Origin: Nonomuraea roseoviolacea subsp. carminata
Lineage (GTDB): Bacteria; Actinomycetota; Actinomycetes; Streptosporangiales; Streptosporangiaceae
Direction: 5' to 3'
Length of the DNA stretch: 64,000 nt
Assembly (NCBI RefSeq): GCF_024172185.1
Contig: NZ_JAMZEC010000001.1
Coordinates: forward strand, 2,604,001-2,668,000
A model generated the notes under the pieces. The model was given only the letters and a program-made list of their open reading frames with translations. It did no database searches and was not told the origin of the DNA. This document shows, one piece after another, positions 41,383-51,518 of the stretch (positions within the stretch are counted from its first letter, which is position 1; each line of letters opens with the position of its first letter). The translations under genes and the position numbers were made by a program.

Positions 41383-41559
41383 GAGACGATATTCTTGCGC
41401 GCTCGGCCGTGGACCCCCATACCGAGCCCCCGACCTGGGGTTATGGCGTTTCAACGGGTCCGGAGACCGAGCATCACTCGGCAGGGGGTTAAATTGACCC
41501 GCCGGTATCTCGACATCAAGGCATTGCCGGAACATGGCAAGAAAGGGAGGCGGCCAATA

Positions 41560-42666
41560 ATGTCCGACTTCAAACCCGGCCTCGAAGGCGTCGTGGCCTT
41601 CGAGACCGAGATCGCGGAACCGGACAAAGAAGGAGGCGCCCTTCGATACCGGGGCGTCGACATCGAGGAGCTGGTCGGCCGTGTCCCGTTCGGACACGTT
41701 TGGGGCCTGCTGGTGGACAACAAGTTCCAGCCGGGCCTGCCCCCGGCGGAGCCGTACCCCATTCCCGTCCACTCCGGTGACATCCGGGTCGACGTGCAGA
41801 GCGCCCTGGCCATGCTGGCCCCGGCGTACGGCTTCAAGCCGCTGCTCGACATCTCGGACGAGGAGGCGCGCGACCAGCTCGCCCGCGCCTCGGTGATGGC
41901 CCTTTCCTTCGTGGCGCAGTCGGCGCGCGGCCTCGGCCTGCCGATGGTGCCGCAGAGCCGGGTGGACGAGGCGAAGACGATCGTCGAGCGGTTCATGATC
42001 CGTTGGCGCGGCGAGCCGGACCCCCGGCATGTCAAGGCCATCGACGCCTATTGGACCTCCGCCGCCGAGCACGGCATGAACGCCTCGACGTTCACCGCCC
42101 GCGTCATCGCCTCGACCGGCGCCGACGTGGCGGCCGCGCTGTCCGGCGCCGTCGGGGCCATGTCCGGCCCGCTGCACGGCGGCGCCCCGGCCCGCGTGCT
42201 GCACATGATCGAGGGCGTCGAGCAGATGGGCGACGCCAAGAAGTACGTGCAGAGCGAGCTGGACAAGGGCCAGCGGCTCATGGGCTTCGGCCACCGCGTC
42301 TACCGCGCCGAGGACCCGCGCGCCCGCGTGCTGCGCCGTACCGCCAAGGAGCTCGACGCCCCGCGCTACGAGGTCGCGGCGGCGCTGGAGCAGGCGGCGC
42401 TGGAGGAGCTGCACGCCCGCAAGCCCGACCGTGTGCTGGCCACCAACGTGGAGTACTGGGCCGCCGTGGTCCTCGACTTCGCCGAAGTGCCCTCGCACAT
42501 GTTCACCTCGATGTTCACCTGCGCCCGCACGGCCGGTTGGGCCGCGCACGTCCTGGAGCAGAAGAAGACGGGCCGCCTGGTCCGCCCGAGCGCCAGGTAC
42601 ACCGGCCCGGCGTCGCGTCCGCTCAGCGACGTGCCCGGCGCCGCCGAGGTCGCCGGCACCATCTGA
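41560..42666 (+). CDS. Citrate synthase (citA type)
   Basis: Protein of 368 residues. It starts MSDFKPGLEGVVAFETEIAE; LRYRGVDIEELV is the substrate-loop motif of the family. Catalytic His in GPLHGGAPARVLHMI and second His in GFGHRVYRAEDPRARVL; the acid lies in the FTCARTAGWAAHVLEQ region. It condenses oxaloacetate and acetyl-CoA to citrate. GGGAGG precedes the ATG. Followed by a hairpin and then serC. Confidence 0.95.
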   Translation: MSDFKPGLEGVVAFETEIAEPDKEGGALRYRGVDIEELVGRVPFGHVWGLLVDNKFQPGLPPAEPYPIPVHSGDIRVDVQSALAMLAPAYGFKPLLDISDEEARDQLARASVMALSFVAQSARGLGLPMVPQSRVDEAKTIVERFMIRWRGEPDPRHVKAIDAYWTSAAEHGMNASTFTARVIASTGADVAAALSGAVGAMSGPLHGGAPARVLHMIEGVEQMGDAKKYVQSELDKGQRLMGFGHRVYRAEDPRARVLRRTAKELDAPRYEVAAALEQAALEELHARKPDRVLATNVEYWAAVVLDFAEVPSHMFTSMFTCARTAGWAAHVLEQKKTGRLVRPSARYTGPASRPLSDVPGAAEVAGTI

Positions 42667-42698
42667 CCCCGGCGCCCACAAGGCCGAAGGGTCCGCTC

Positions 42699-42728
42699 AC
42701 CGCCCGGGTGCGACATCACCCGGGCGGT
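42699..42728 (+). terminator. Terminator of the citrate synthase gene
   Basis: Perfect 11-bp stem ACCGCCCGGGT / ACCCGGGCGGT with an eight-base loop, 32 bases after the stop codon. Confidence 0.8.
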
Positions 42729-42827
42729 ACGGCGCCGCCCGCCCGCGCCGCCGCCCGACGGCGCGCCCGGGCCCGCATATATCTCACATTCCGGACCCGG
42801 ACCGAGTCACCCCGACCGGCTCAGTAA

Positions 42828-43946
<1,119 letters not shown>

Positions 43947-43966
43947 CCGTCGGATCACGCCTAAAG

Positions 43967-44005
43967 GGCCCCGCACCCGCCGGAGGAAAGGCGGCGTGCG
44001 GGGCC
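43967..44005. terminator. Bidirectional terminator between serC and rhomboid gene
   Basis: GGCCCCGCAC / GTGCGGGGCC stem with an inner CGCC/GGCG extension and a short loop, followed on the plus strand by GTTTCG. The two flanking genes converge here. Confidence 0.85.
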
Positions 44006-44024
44006 GTTTCGCGTCGCGAGGTCG

Positions 44025-44648
44025 TCAGGACGGCAGGGCGGCGGGGCGTTTGCGGCGCAGCGCCCAGGCCGCCACGACGCCGCCGATCAGGCCGAACAGG
44101 TGGCCCTGCCACGAGATGCCCTGCTGGTTGGGCAGCAGCCCCCACAGGATCGAGTAGTACGCGACGGCCACGCCGACGCCGATGAGGATGTCGAGGGCGC
44201 TGCGGTCGAACAGCCCCCGGCACACGACGTACCCGAAGTAGCCGAAGATCAGCCCGCTGGCGCCCACCGTGGTGATGTCCGGGCTGGACAGCCAGGTGCC
44301 GAGCCCGCCGATGACCATGATGAGGGCGCTGGCCGCCAGGAACCTGCCGAGGCCGCGCACGGCGGCCAGGAACCCGAGGACGAGCAGCGGCAGCGAGTTG
44401 GCCATGAGGTGGCCGAAGCCGACGTGCAGGAACGGCGCGAACAGGATGCCGTCCAGGCCGTCCACCCGCCAGCCGATGATGCCGAACTCGTGGTCGAGCG
44501 TGCCGTCGAGCACGTAGTCCACGACCTCGACGCCCCACATCACGCCGAGGATCACCAGCATGACGACGAGGGCGCTCAGCGCGCCGGTGAGCAGCGTGCC
44601 CGCCCCGCGCTTGACCGACTCGTACCTGGCCCTGGAATCGTCGCTCAT
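44025..44648 (-). CDS. Rhomboid-family intramembrane serine protease
   Basis: Protein of 207 residues with six predicted membrane helices. The catalytic serine is Ser131 in TVGASGLIFGYFGYVV and the catalytic histidine is His183 in SWQGHLFGLIGG; HVGFGHLMANSLPL is the conserved HxxxxH-type loop region (His75/His80). The enzyme cuts membrane proteins within the bilayer. Substrate unknown. Confidence 0.94.
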   Translation of the reverse strand: MSDDSRARYESVKRGAGTLLTGALSALVVMLVILGVMWGVEVVDYVLDGTLDHEFGIIGWRVDGLDGILFAPFLHVGFGHLMANSLPLLVLGFLAAVRGLGRFLAASALIMVIGGLGTWLSSPDITTVGASGLIFGYFGYVVCRGLFDRSALDILIGVGVAVAYYSILWGLLPNQQGISWQGHLFGLIGGVVAAWALRRKRPAALPS

Positions 44649-44715
44649 ACGCCCTCCCGCTCGACGCCCTCTCTTTTACCGTACGCAGGGCCCGTCATGC
44701 GCGCGTGAGGAAAAC

Positions 44716-44744
44716 GGCCCCCTCCCCGGGGCGGGGAGGGGGCC
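44716..44744 (-). terminator. Terminator of the crotonase gene
   Basis: GGCCCCCTCCCC / GGGGAGGGGGCC stem, 12 bp, five-base loop, 15 bases after the stop codon of the crotonase on the minus strand. Confidence 0.8.
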
Positions 44745-44759
44745 GGGGACCGCGCCGGG

Positions 44760-45524
44760 CTACTCGCCCTTCCACTGGGGGGCGCGCTTCTCGGCGAACG
44801 CCGCCGCGCCCTCCATGGCGTCCTTGGAGCCGAACACCGGGTTGATGATCTCGCCCTGGCGGCGGAACATCTCCTCCAGCGGCCAGTCCTGCGATTCGAT
44901 GATCACGCGCTTGGTCGCCGCGAGGGCCAGCGGCGCGTTGGCGGCGATCTTGCGGGCCAGCTCCAGCGCCCCCTCCAGGGCGGCGCCGGGCTCGGTGATC
45001 CGGTTGACCAGGCCCAGCTCGTACAGGCGCGAGGCCGGATAGTGGTCGCCGGTCAGCGCGATCTCCATGGCCACGTGGTACGGCACGCGGCGCGGCAGCC
45101 GCATGATGCCGCCCGCGCCCGCGACCAGCCCCCGCTTGGGCTCCGGCAGCCCGAACGTCGCCTCGGAGGAGGCCACGATCAGGTCGCAGGACAGGGCCAG
45201 CTCGAAGCCGCCCGCCAGGGCGTACCCCTCGACCGCCGCCACCAGCGGCTTGCGCGGCGGCGCCTCGGTGAGGCCGCCGAAGCCGCGCCCCTCGACCACG
45301 GGGAAGTCGCCGGCCAGGAACCCCTTGAGGTCCATGCCGGCGCTGAACGTGCCGCCCGCGCCGGTCAGGACGTAGGCGGACACGTCGGGGCGGCCGTCGA
45401 GCGCGTCCAGCGCCTCGGCGATGCCCCGGGCCACCGCGCCGTTGATCGCGTTGCGCGCCTTCGGGCGGTTGATCGTGAGCACGGCGACGCCGCCGGACTC
45501 CTCGACGAGGACGTCGTCAGACAC
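44760..45524 (-). CDS. Enoyl-CoA hydratase/isomerase (crotonase) family protein
   Basis: Protein of 254 residues. Oxyanion-hole segments are GTFSAGMDLKGFLAG and EGYALAGGFELALSCDLIV; catalytic-region GLPEPKRGLVAGAGGIMRLP. In canonical hydratases both glutamates are placed near GELxxxxDI and EIxxG; here the GMDLKG and PEPKRGL patterns suggest one glutamate (PEPKR) in the second position, so hydratase or isomerase activity cannot be told apart. Five bases after the SDR gene; likely one operon for acyl-CoA degradation. Confidence 0.9.
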   Translation of the reverse strand: MSDDVLVEESGGVAVLTINRPKARNAINGAVARGIAEALDALDGRPDVSAYVLTGAGGTFSAGMDLKGFLAGDFPVVEGRGFGGLTEAPPRKPLVAAVEGYALAGGFELALSCDLIVASSEATFGLPEPKRGLVAGAGGIMRLPRRVPYHVAMEIALTGDHYPASRLYELGLVNRITEPGAALEGALELARKIAANAPLALAATKRVIIESQDWPLEEMFRRQGEIINPVFGSKDAMEGAAAFAEKRAPQWKGE

Positions 45525-45530
45525 GTGACC

Positions 45531-46304
45531 TCACTTGGGCTGGAAGCGGATGCCGCCGTCGAAGCGGACGACCTCGGCGTTCATGTAGTCGTTCTCGACG
45601 AGGGAGCGGACGAGGTGGGCGAACTCGCTCGCCTGGCCCATGCGCTTGGGGAAGACGACCGGCGCGACCAGCTTGGCCTTGAACTCCTCGGCGTTGGGGT
45701 TGAAGCCGTAGATGGGGGTGTCGATGATGCCGGGGCAGATCGTGTTGACGCGGACGCCGATGGCCGCCAGGTCGCGGGCGGCGGGCACGGTCATGCCGAC
45801 GATGCCGCCCTTGGAGGCGGAGTAGGCGAGCTGGCCGGTCTGGCCCTCCAGGGCCGCCACGGACGCGGTGTTGATCACCACGCCGCGCTGGCCGTCGCCG
45901 TCCACGGGCTCGGTCTTCGCGATGGCGGCCGCGCCGATGCGCATGAGGTTGAACGTGCCGATCAGGTTGACCTCGATGACCTTGCGGTAGGAGGCCGCGC
46001 TGTGGGGGTTGCCCTCGCGGTTGACCGTGCGCTCGGCCCAGCCGATGCCCGCGCTGTTGACCACGACGCGCAGCGGCTTGCCGGTGGCGACGGCGGCGTC
46101 CACCGCGGCCTGCACCTGTTCCTCGTCGGCCACGTCGGTGCGGACGAAGACGCCGCCGAGCTCGTCGGCGACGGCCTTGCCGCGCTCTTCGTTCAGGTCG
46201 GCCACGACGACGGTCGCGCCGTGCCGCGCGAGCTCGCGGGCGGTGGCCTCACCGAGGCCGCTGGCGCCGCCGGAGATGATTGCTGCAGATCCGTTCACGT
46301 CCAT
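45531..46304 (-). CDS. Short-chain dehydrogenase (3-hydroxyacyl-CoA dehydrogenase type 2-like)
   Basis: Protein of 257 residues of the classical SDR family. Nucleotide motif [16 protein letters not shown] near residue 11, VADLN acidic end for NAD preference, NSAGIG, catalytic Ser in [20 protein letters not shown] and the YSASK motif, then the [13 protein letters not shown] loop. The pattern resembles type-2 3-hydroxyacyl-CoA dehydrogenases. With the crotonase gene just downstream it probably performs two consecutive steps of acyl-CoA oxidation. Confidence 0.92.
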   Translation of the reverse strand: MDVNGSAAIISGGASGLGEATARELARHGATVVVADLNEERGKAVADELGGVFVRTDVADEEQVQAAVDAAVATGKPLRVVVNSAGIGWAERTVNREGNPHSAASYRKVIEVNLIGTFNLMRIGAAAIAKTEPVDGDGQRGVVINTASVAALEGQTGQLAYSASKGGIVGMTVPAARDLAAIGVRVNTICPGIIDTPIYGFNPNAEEFKAKLVAPVVFPKRMGQASEFAHLVRSLVENDYMNAEVVRFDGGIRFQPK

Positions 46305-46351
46305 ATCCCGGACCTTATCCGCCGACCGAATGAAGTTCTACTCGGGGTGGG

Positions 46352-46690
46352 TTAAATCTCACCCACAGCGCTGTCGACGTCGGAGTACACCTTGATCCGC
46401 CGGTCGAGGCCGGTCGTGCGCAGGATCCGGGCCACCGGGGCCTGGGGCGCGGCCAGCGACACCCCGCCGCCCTCGCCGGTCGCCAGCCGCCACGCCTCGA
46501 TGAGCACCGACAGGCCGCTGGAGTCCATGAACGACAGCTGCTGGAGGTCGAGGACGAGCCGGGCGCTGTCCTGCTTGATGGCGTCGCGTACCTCGTCGCG
46601 GAGGAACGGCGCCGTGAAAAGGTCGAGCTCACCCTCCACGGCCACCACCACGGCGTCACCGAGGGCGTGTCGCGCAAGCCGCAGCTTCAT
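46352..46690 (-). CDS. STAS-domain anti-anti-sigma factor
   Basis: Protein of 112 residues, a single STAS domain like SpoIIAA/RsbV. VAVEGELDLFTAPFLRDEV is the first conserved strand-helix and the phosphorylated serine is expected at Ser57 or Ser58 in SFMDSSGLSVLIEAWR. When dephosphorylated it binds an anti-sigma kinase and frees the sigma factor. The PP2C protein at 35709 is a possible partner; there is no kinase gene adjacent. Confidence 0.9.
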   Translation of the reverse strand: MKLRLARHALGDAVVVAVEGELDLFTAPFLRDEVRDAIKQDSARLVLDLQQLSFMDSSGLSVLIEAWRLATGEGGGVSLAAPQAPVARILRTTGLDRRIKVYSDVDSAVGEI

Positions 46691-46744
46691 TGGGCCCCTC
46701 CTCGATGAGCCACTGTACTTCTCCTGGAGGCGCCGTGGCGCGGC

Positions 46745-47491
46745 TCAGGCGGGCTCTGCGGGGGCCGGGATGGCGAAGCCGTACGGAAGCTCCAGCCGGT
46801 GGGCCGCGAGCAGCTCGGGGTCCGCGAGGAGCTCGCGCGTGGGCCCGTCGGCGGCGATCACCCCGTCGGAGAGGATCAGCGAGCGCTCGCACAGCTCCAG
46901 CGCGTACGGCAGGTCGTGCGTGACCATGAGCACGGTCACGTCGAGCGAGCGCAGGATCTCGGCCAGCTCCCTGCGGGCGGCCGGGTCGAGGTTGGACGAC
47001 GGCTCGTCCAGCACGAGGATCTCCGGCTCCATCGCGAGCACGGTCGCCACGGCCACCCGGCGCCGCTGGCCGAAGGACAGGTGGTGCGGCGGCCGGTCGG
47101 CGGCCTCCAGCATGCCGACGCGTTCGAGGGCGCCCTTGACCGCGCGCTCCAGCTCCTCGCCGGTCAGGCCCATGTTGGCCGGGCCGAAGGCCACGTCGTC
47201 GCGGACGGTCGGCATGAAGAGCTGGTCGTCGGGGTCCTGGAAGACCAGGCCGACCCGGCGGCGGACCTCCTTGAGCGTGTCCTTGCGCACGGGCGTGCCG
47301 GCCACGGTCACCGTGCCGTGCCCGGGGGTGAGGATGCCGTTGAGGTGCATGACGAGCGTGGTCTTGCCCGCGCCGTTCGGGCCGAGCAGCGCGACGCGCT
47401 CGCCCCGGCCGATCGTGAGGTCCACGCCGAACAGCGCCTGCGTGCCGTCCGGGTAGGCGTAGGCCAGACGCGAGACTTCGAGAGAGTTCAC
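46745..47491 (-). CDS. cbiO: ATPase subunit of cobalt/nickel ECF-type transporter
   Basis: Protein of 248 residues. Walker A LGPNGAGKTTLVMHLNG, Q-loop VFQDPDDQLFMPTVRDDVAF, signature HHLSFGQRRRVAVAT, Walker B ILVLDEPSSNLD and H-loop MVTHDLPYALEL. The GTG at 47491 overlaps the stop of cbiQ (GTGA), which indicates coupled translation; an in-frame ATG further upstream at 47548 would lie within cbiQ. Confidence 0.94.
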   Translation of the reverse strand: MNSLEVSRLAYAYPDGTQALFGVDLTIGRGERVALLGPNGAGKTTLVMHLNGILTPGHGTVTVAGTPVRKDTLKEVRRRVGLVFQDPDDQLFMPTVRDDVAFGPANMGLTGEELERAVKGALERVGMLEAADRPPHHLSFGQRRRVAVATVLAMEPEILVLDEPSSNLDPAARRELAEILRSLDVTVLMVTHDLPYALELCERSLILSDGVIAADGPTRELLADPELLAAHRLELPYGFAIPAPAEPA

Positions 47492-48243
47492 AGGGACAGT
47501 CCCAACACCGCTAGAGCCGAAACCGGCAGCAGGAGCGCGACCCCCCACTGCGCGGCCGACGCCGAGACCTCGCCGAGCATCGGCATCCGGCCGGAGTAGC
47601 CGCGGCTCAGCATCGCCAGATGCACTCTCTCACCCCGCTCGTACGAGCGGATGAACAGGGCGCCCGCCGAGCGGGCGACGGCCGGGAGCTGCCGGACGTC
47701 GCGGGCCTCGAAGCCGCGCGACTCGCGGGCCACCCGCATCCGCCGCATCTCGTCCAGGATCACGTCGAGGTAGCGCAGCATGAACATGGCGATCTGCACC
47801 AGCAGCGACGGCACGCGCAGCCGCTGCGCCCCGAGCAGGATCGTCCGGGGCTCCGTCGTGGCCGCGAGCAGGATGGAGGCGACCACGCCCAGCGTGGCCT
47901 TGGCCAGGATGTTCCACGCCGCCCACAGCCCCGGCACGCTGAGCGAGAGGCCGAGCACCGTGGTCCGCTCCCCCATCCCGATCACCGGGATGAGGAAGGC
48001 GAACAGCACGAACGGCAGCTCGATCGCCATCCGCCGCAGCACGTGGCCGGGCGGCACGCGGGCGGCCCAGGCCACGGCCGCCAGCAGCAGCGCGTACAGG
48101 GCGAACGCCCAGAACCGCTCGCGCGGCGTGGCCACCACGACCACGGCGAAGGCGAACACCGCGAGCAGCTTGCACTGCGGCGGCAGCCGGTGGACCGCCG
48201 AAGCGCCCGGCAGGTAGAGCTGGTGGTGGTGCCCCGCGCCCAC
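47488..48243 (-). CDS. cbiQ: Transmembrane coupling subunit of cobalt/nickel ECF-type transporter
   Basis: Protein of 251 residues with about five membrane helices. The coupling motifs between membrane and ATPases are present as RVARESRGFEARDVRQLPAV and HLAMLSRGYSGRMP. N-terminal histidine-rich MGAGHHHQ. It lies 10 bases after cbiM and overlaps cbiO. Confidence 0.93.
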   Translation of the reverse strand: MGAGHHHQLYLPGASAVHRLPPQCKLLAVFAFAVVVVATPRERFWAFALYALLLAAVAWAARVPPGHVLRRMAIELPFVLFAFLIPVIGMGERTTVLGLSLSVPGLWAAWNILAKATLGVVASILLAATTEPRTILLGAQRLRVPSLLVQIAMFMLRYLDVILDEMRRMRVARESRGFEARDVRQLPAVARSAGALFIRSYERGERVHLAMLSRGYSGRMPMLGEVSASAAQWGVALLLPVSALAVLGLSL

Positions 48244-48253
48244 GACGTTCCCC

Positions 48254-49282
48254 TCAGACCTTGATCTTGTCGTCCCCGGCGGCGGCCTGCCCGCGGGTGC
48301 GCGCCGCGTAGCCGACGGCGCCGGCGACGAGCAGCACGATGCCCACGCCGATGACCCCGGCGACGCCGACGGGGATGCCGCCGACCTCGCCGTAGTCGCC
48401 CAGCGGCGACCAGCTCATCAGGTGCTCCGTCGCCTGGTCGATGAAGCCCTTGTTCTCGGCGACCGCCTCCAGGCCGTCGGGGCTGGAGGAGGCGAAGAAC
48501 GACACGACGCCCGCCAGCAGCAGCGTCAGGCCGACGCCGCCGAGCAGGAACGGCCGCAGCCCGTGGCCCGCCGTCGCCGGCCGGGCGGCCGGCTCCACCG
48601 TCGTGGCGCCGTCCGGGCCGCGCAGCACCAGCGACGAGGCGAGCCCGCGCGCGCCGTACACGAGGTCGGGCCGGACGGCGAGCACCGCGCCCACGGTGAA
48701 CGCGGTGATGAGGCCCTCGCCGACGCCGATGAGCACGTGGACGCCGCCCATCGCGACGGCCACCGCCGACACCTCGATCGGCGCGGTGCCGCCGATCCAG
48801 AACAGCAGCGTGAACGCCAGCGCCGCGGCGGGCACCGAGATCAGGGAGGCGAGGAACGCGGCGGCCGTCACCCCGCCCTTGCCCCGGACGAGCTGGGTGA
48901 CCAGCCGGAAGACGCCCCAGCCGACGAGCACGGTGACGATGCCCATGATCGTGACGTTGATGCCGAGCGCGGTGAGCCCGCCGTCGGCGAAGAAGACGCC
49001 CTGGACGAGCAGGACCACGGCCATGCACAGGACCCCGGTGTAGGGGCCCACGAGTATCGCCGCCAGCGCGCCTCCGAGCAGGTGCCCGCTGGTGCCGGCG
49101 GCGACCGGGAAGTTCAGCATCTGCACGGCGAAGATGAACGCGGCGACGAGGCCCGCCATGGGGGCGGTGCGGTCGTCGAGCTCGCGCCGGGCGCCGCGCA
49201 GGCACACGGCCACTCCGGCCGCGGCCACGGCTCCGGCGGAACCGGACACGGCCGCGTTGAAGAAGCCATCGGGTACGTGCAT
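48254..49282 (-). CDS. cbiM: Substrate-binding subunit CbiM, fused to CbiN-type region
   Basis: Protein of 342 residues. Starts MHVPDGFFN, in which the N-terminal amine and His2 bind the metal; further family motifs are FAVQMLNFPVAAGTSGHLLG and VGPYTGVLCMAVVLLVQGVF. After residue about 235 there is an added C-terminal part with two membrane helices (RPFLLGGVGLTLLLAGVVSF, AGVIGVGIVLLVAGAVGYAA) flanking SSSPDGLEAVAENKGF, as in CbiN or PDGLE-domain proteins. The metal may be cobalt or nickel; a Nur-like site upstream favours nickel. Confidence 0.93.
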   Translation of the reverse strand: MHVPDGFFNAAVSGSAGAVAAAGVAVCLRGARRELDDRTAPMAGLVAAFIFAVQMLNFPVAAGTSGHLLGGALAAILVGPYTGVLCMAVVLLVQGVFFADGGLTALGINVTIMGIVTVLVGWGVFRLVTQLVRGKGGVTAAAFLASLISVPAAALAFTLLFWIGGTAPIEVSAVAVAMGGVHVLIGVGEGLITAFTVGAVLAVRPDLVYGARGLASSLVLRGPDGATTVEPAARPATAGHGLRPFLLGGVGLTLLLAGVVSFFASSSPDGLEAVAENKGFIDQATEHLMSWSPLGDYGEVGGIPVGVAGVIGVGIVLLVAGAVGYAARTRGQAAAGDDKIKV

Positions 49283-49339
49283 GGCACATCCTTCACCTAG
49301 GGCAGCACAACAGCCCTACTTTAGGACATTGTCTTGCAC

Positions 49340-49356
49340 CTGCACATAGTTGGCAA
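49340..49356 (-). promoter_or_regulatory. Nur-like (nickel regulator) half-palindrome before cbiM
   Basis: On the minus strand TTGCCA-ACTAT-GTGCAG fits the Nur pattern tTGCaa-N5-ttGCAA at its TGC/GCA core. A second GTGCAA lies six bases downstream. The whole spacer before cbiM is only 74 bases. By-eye match; several changed positions. Confidence 0.35.
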
Positions 49357-51180
49357 TTAGGGCAAGATCCTTCGTAGCATGGTACGAGCGGTGAGCTTCC
49401 GGACCACCGCGCTCAATCGTCCCTTACCCGGCGTCGCGTACGGCCGCACGCTGCGGAACATCGCCCCTCCCCACAGGCGGCGCGGCGCGGCCACCGTCTC
49501 GGCGTCGGCCTCGACCCGGAACCGCGCTGGCGGCCCGCCCACCACCACCTCCAGGTAGGCGTCCCAGGTGCCGGGCGACAGGCGGCCGATCGCGGGCCGG
49601 GCCGCGAACCCGCCGCCCGGCAGCGGCACCACCCGCTCGGCCCGCTCGTCGCCGGTGCGCCGCTCGCGCCAGATCAGCCGGCGCAGCGCCGACGCGCCGG
49701 GCGCCGACCCGCCGACCGTGACCTCGCCGTCCATGGCCAGCCGGCTGCCCAGCGCCCACCGCGTGCGGGTGACGCGCACGCTGCCGGGCACCGCCGCGAG
49801 GTGCCCGCCGACGTCGACGCTGAGGTTGCCGTTGTCCTTGGTGAAGTACGGGATGACCACCGCCTCGCCGACGAGCCGGGCGGCGGGCCGGGCGACGTCC
49901 TCGTCGCGGTCGGCCCCCAGCCGGCCGGTCCGCAGCACGCCCTCCAGCTCGATCGCGATCCGCGCGTCCCAGATGCCGGAGCCGAGGCGCGAGACGTCCA
50001 GGCGGGCGGTGAAGCGCTCACCCTCGCACGCGGCGGGCACGACGACCTCGCGGCCCGCGTCGTGCCGGTCGCGCAACACCAGCGACATCGCGTACGGCAG
50101 GTGGACGCCGTCGAGCCCGGCCGTGCCCGCGACCACGAGCACGCCCTCCTCCCAGCGCAGCGCCGTCAGGCGGCGGCGGACGGCGGCGGCCTCGATGTCG
50201 GCCAGCCGGCCGAGCCGGTCCACGTCGTCGAGCGAGGCGACCCGCTGCTTGCCCATGCGGCTGAGCCGCGCGTGGACCCCGGGCGTCAGCCACTCGTCGC
50301 ACAGCGCCGCCACCTCCTGCGCGATGTCCTTGCGGCGCACCTGGTCGGACTCCAGGAACGGCACGCCGAGCTGGGCCAGCACGTCCAGCCGGAAGTGGCG
50401 CAGCAACAGGTGGTCGCGCAGCGGTCCCGGCGGAATGTGCTCCAGCATGAGCTGGACCGGGCCCCGGATCATGGCCAGCCAGCCCAGCGGGTCGCGGCTG
50501 CCGGACTGCTGCATGATGCTGCTGCCGTCGGGCCGGGCCACCAGGTGGTAGCAGTCGTGCTCGGCGACCACGGAGATCACCCCGGCGTGGCAGTAGGCGT
50601 GGACGGTGAAGTAGATGTCCTCGCCCACGAGCCGGCTCTCGGCGAAGCGGATGCGGTGGCGTTCGAGCATCTCGCGGCGGAAGAGCTTGAAGCACGACAG
50701 GCTGTTGTAGACCGTGCTGGCGCCCAGCTCGGCCCGCTCGGCGTCGCGGGCGAACATCGAGACGGGCGCGCGGCGGCCGTGGCCGACCATCTTGCCGAGC
50801 ACGATGTCGGAGCCGTTGCGGTCGGCCATGGCGACCATGCGCTCCAGCGCCTCGGGCCCGAGGTAGTCGTCGGCGTCGCAGAAGAAGACGTAGCGGCCGG
50901 TGGCGTGGTCGAGGCCGACGTTGCGCGGGCGCCCGGCGCCGCCGCCCGCGCCGTTCAGGCGCACGACCTTGACGCTGGCCCTGTGGTAGGCGGCGTAGAG
51001 GTCGAGCAGCTCGGCGCTGCCGTCGGTCGAGCCGTCGTCGACGACCACGATCTCCTTGCGCACCCGCTGGACGAGCACCGAGGTCAGGCAGCGGTCGAGG
51101 TACGGCCGGCAGTCGCGGGCCGGGATGACGACGCTGACGTCCACCGTCTCGCCGTCCTTCGCCGATGTCGTGATAGCCAC
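49357..51180 (-). CDS. GT2 glycosyltransferase with C-terminal TarS-like beta domain
   Basis: Protein of 607 residues. GT-A domain about 15-250: VSVVIPARDCRPYLDRCLTS, the DDGSTDGS nucleotide-sugar motif, RPRNVGLDHATGRYVFFCDA with the metal DxD-type FCDADD, and VGEDIYFTVHAYC near the catalytic base. The rest is a linker and strand-rich domain (residues about 330-580) like that of wall teichoic acid glycosyltransferases of the TarS/TarP class. It probably glycosylates a cell-wall polymer. Starts with GTG, GAGGGG upstream. No polymer-synthesis genes are adjacent. Confidence 0.82.
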   Translation of the reverse strand: MAITTSAKDGETVDVSVVIPARDCRPYLDRCLTSVLVQRVRKEIVVVDDGSTDGSAELLDLYAAYHRASVKVVRLNGAGGGAGRPRNVGLDHATGRYVFFCDADDYLGPEALERMVAMADRNGSDIVLGKMVGHGRRAPVSMFARDAERAELGASTVYNSLSCFKLFRREMLERHRIRFAESRLVGEDIYFTVHAYCHAGVISVVAEHDCYHLVARPDGSSIMQQSGSRDPLGWLAMIRGPVQLMLEHIPPGPLRDHLLLRHFRLDVLAQLGVPFLESDQVRRKDIAQEVAALCDEWLTPGVHARLSRMGKQRVASLDDVDRLGRLADIEAAAVRRRLTALRWEEGVLVVAGTAGLDGVHLPYAMSLVLRDRHDAGREVVVPAACEGERFTARLDVSRLGSGIWDARIAIELEGVLRTGRLGADRDEDVARPAARLVGEAVVIPYFTKDNGNLSVDVGGHLAAVPGSVRVTRTRWALGSRLAMDGEVTVGGSAPGASALRRLIWRERRTGDERAERVVPLPGGGFAARPAIGRLSPGTWDAYLEVVVGGPPARFRVEADAETVAAPRRLWGGAMFRSVRPYATPGKGRLSAVVRKLTARTMLRRILP

Positions 51181-51227
51181 AGCCGCGCCCCTCGCCGCTA
51201 CAGTCCGCCTCCACTTGATTTCAGTAT

Positions 51228-51284
51228 GTGACGAAGCGCGGGGGCCGCGTGGGGCGATCGGCGGACTTCGTCACCGGCTTTTTT
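51228..51284 (+). terminator. Plus-strand intrinsic terminator without an obvious gene
   Basis: GTGACGAAG / CTTCGTCAC stem of nine bp, with an inner CGCGG/CCGCG stem, followed by six T on the plus strand. It stands 48 bases upstream of the GT2 gene start, where only minus-strand genes end or begin on the left, so no known plus-strand transcript needs it. The surrounding 51181-51518 (338 bases) shows no convincing gene and is more AT-rich than average. Confidence 0.6.
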
Positions 51285-51518
51285 CTCGTCCCCTGATGAC
51301 TCCGACAATTGTTGGCGCATGCCGGGAAAGCCCAGGTAATATCGCCAATCGGTCACTATTCGTCAGCACCGAATTACTTTCAGGAAGGCGTTTCTCCACC
51401 GCGGGGTAGAGAACTTTCCCACTGGTAGGAGTGCCGTACCCCGGAGGGCTCGACGGTGATCCGCCGGCCCGCGTCACGCGTCTACGCTTAGGCAATCTCG
51501 ACCGGGGAGGTGGCGGGA

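Noticed and set aside
49283..49356. Cobalamin riboswitch in front of cbiM
   Set aside because: The gap is only 74 bases and lacks the conserved B12-box; a riboswitch of about 200 bases would have to lie within the GT2 gene.
51296..51409. Plus-strand 37-codon frame behind the orphan terminator
   Set aside because: No ribosome site, no stable features, in an AT-richer non-coding stretch; not called as a gene.
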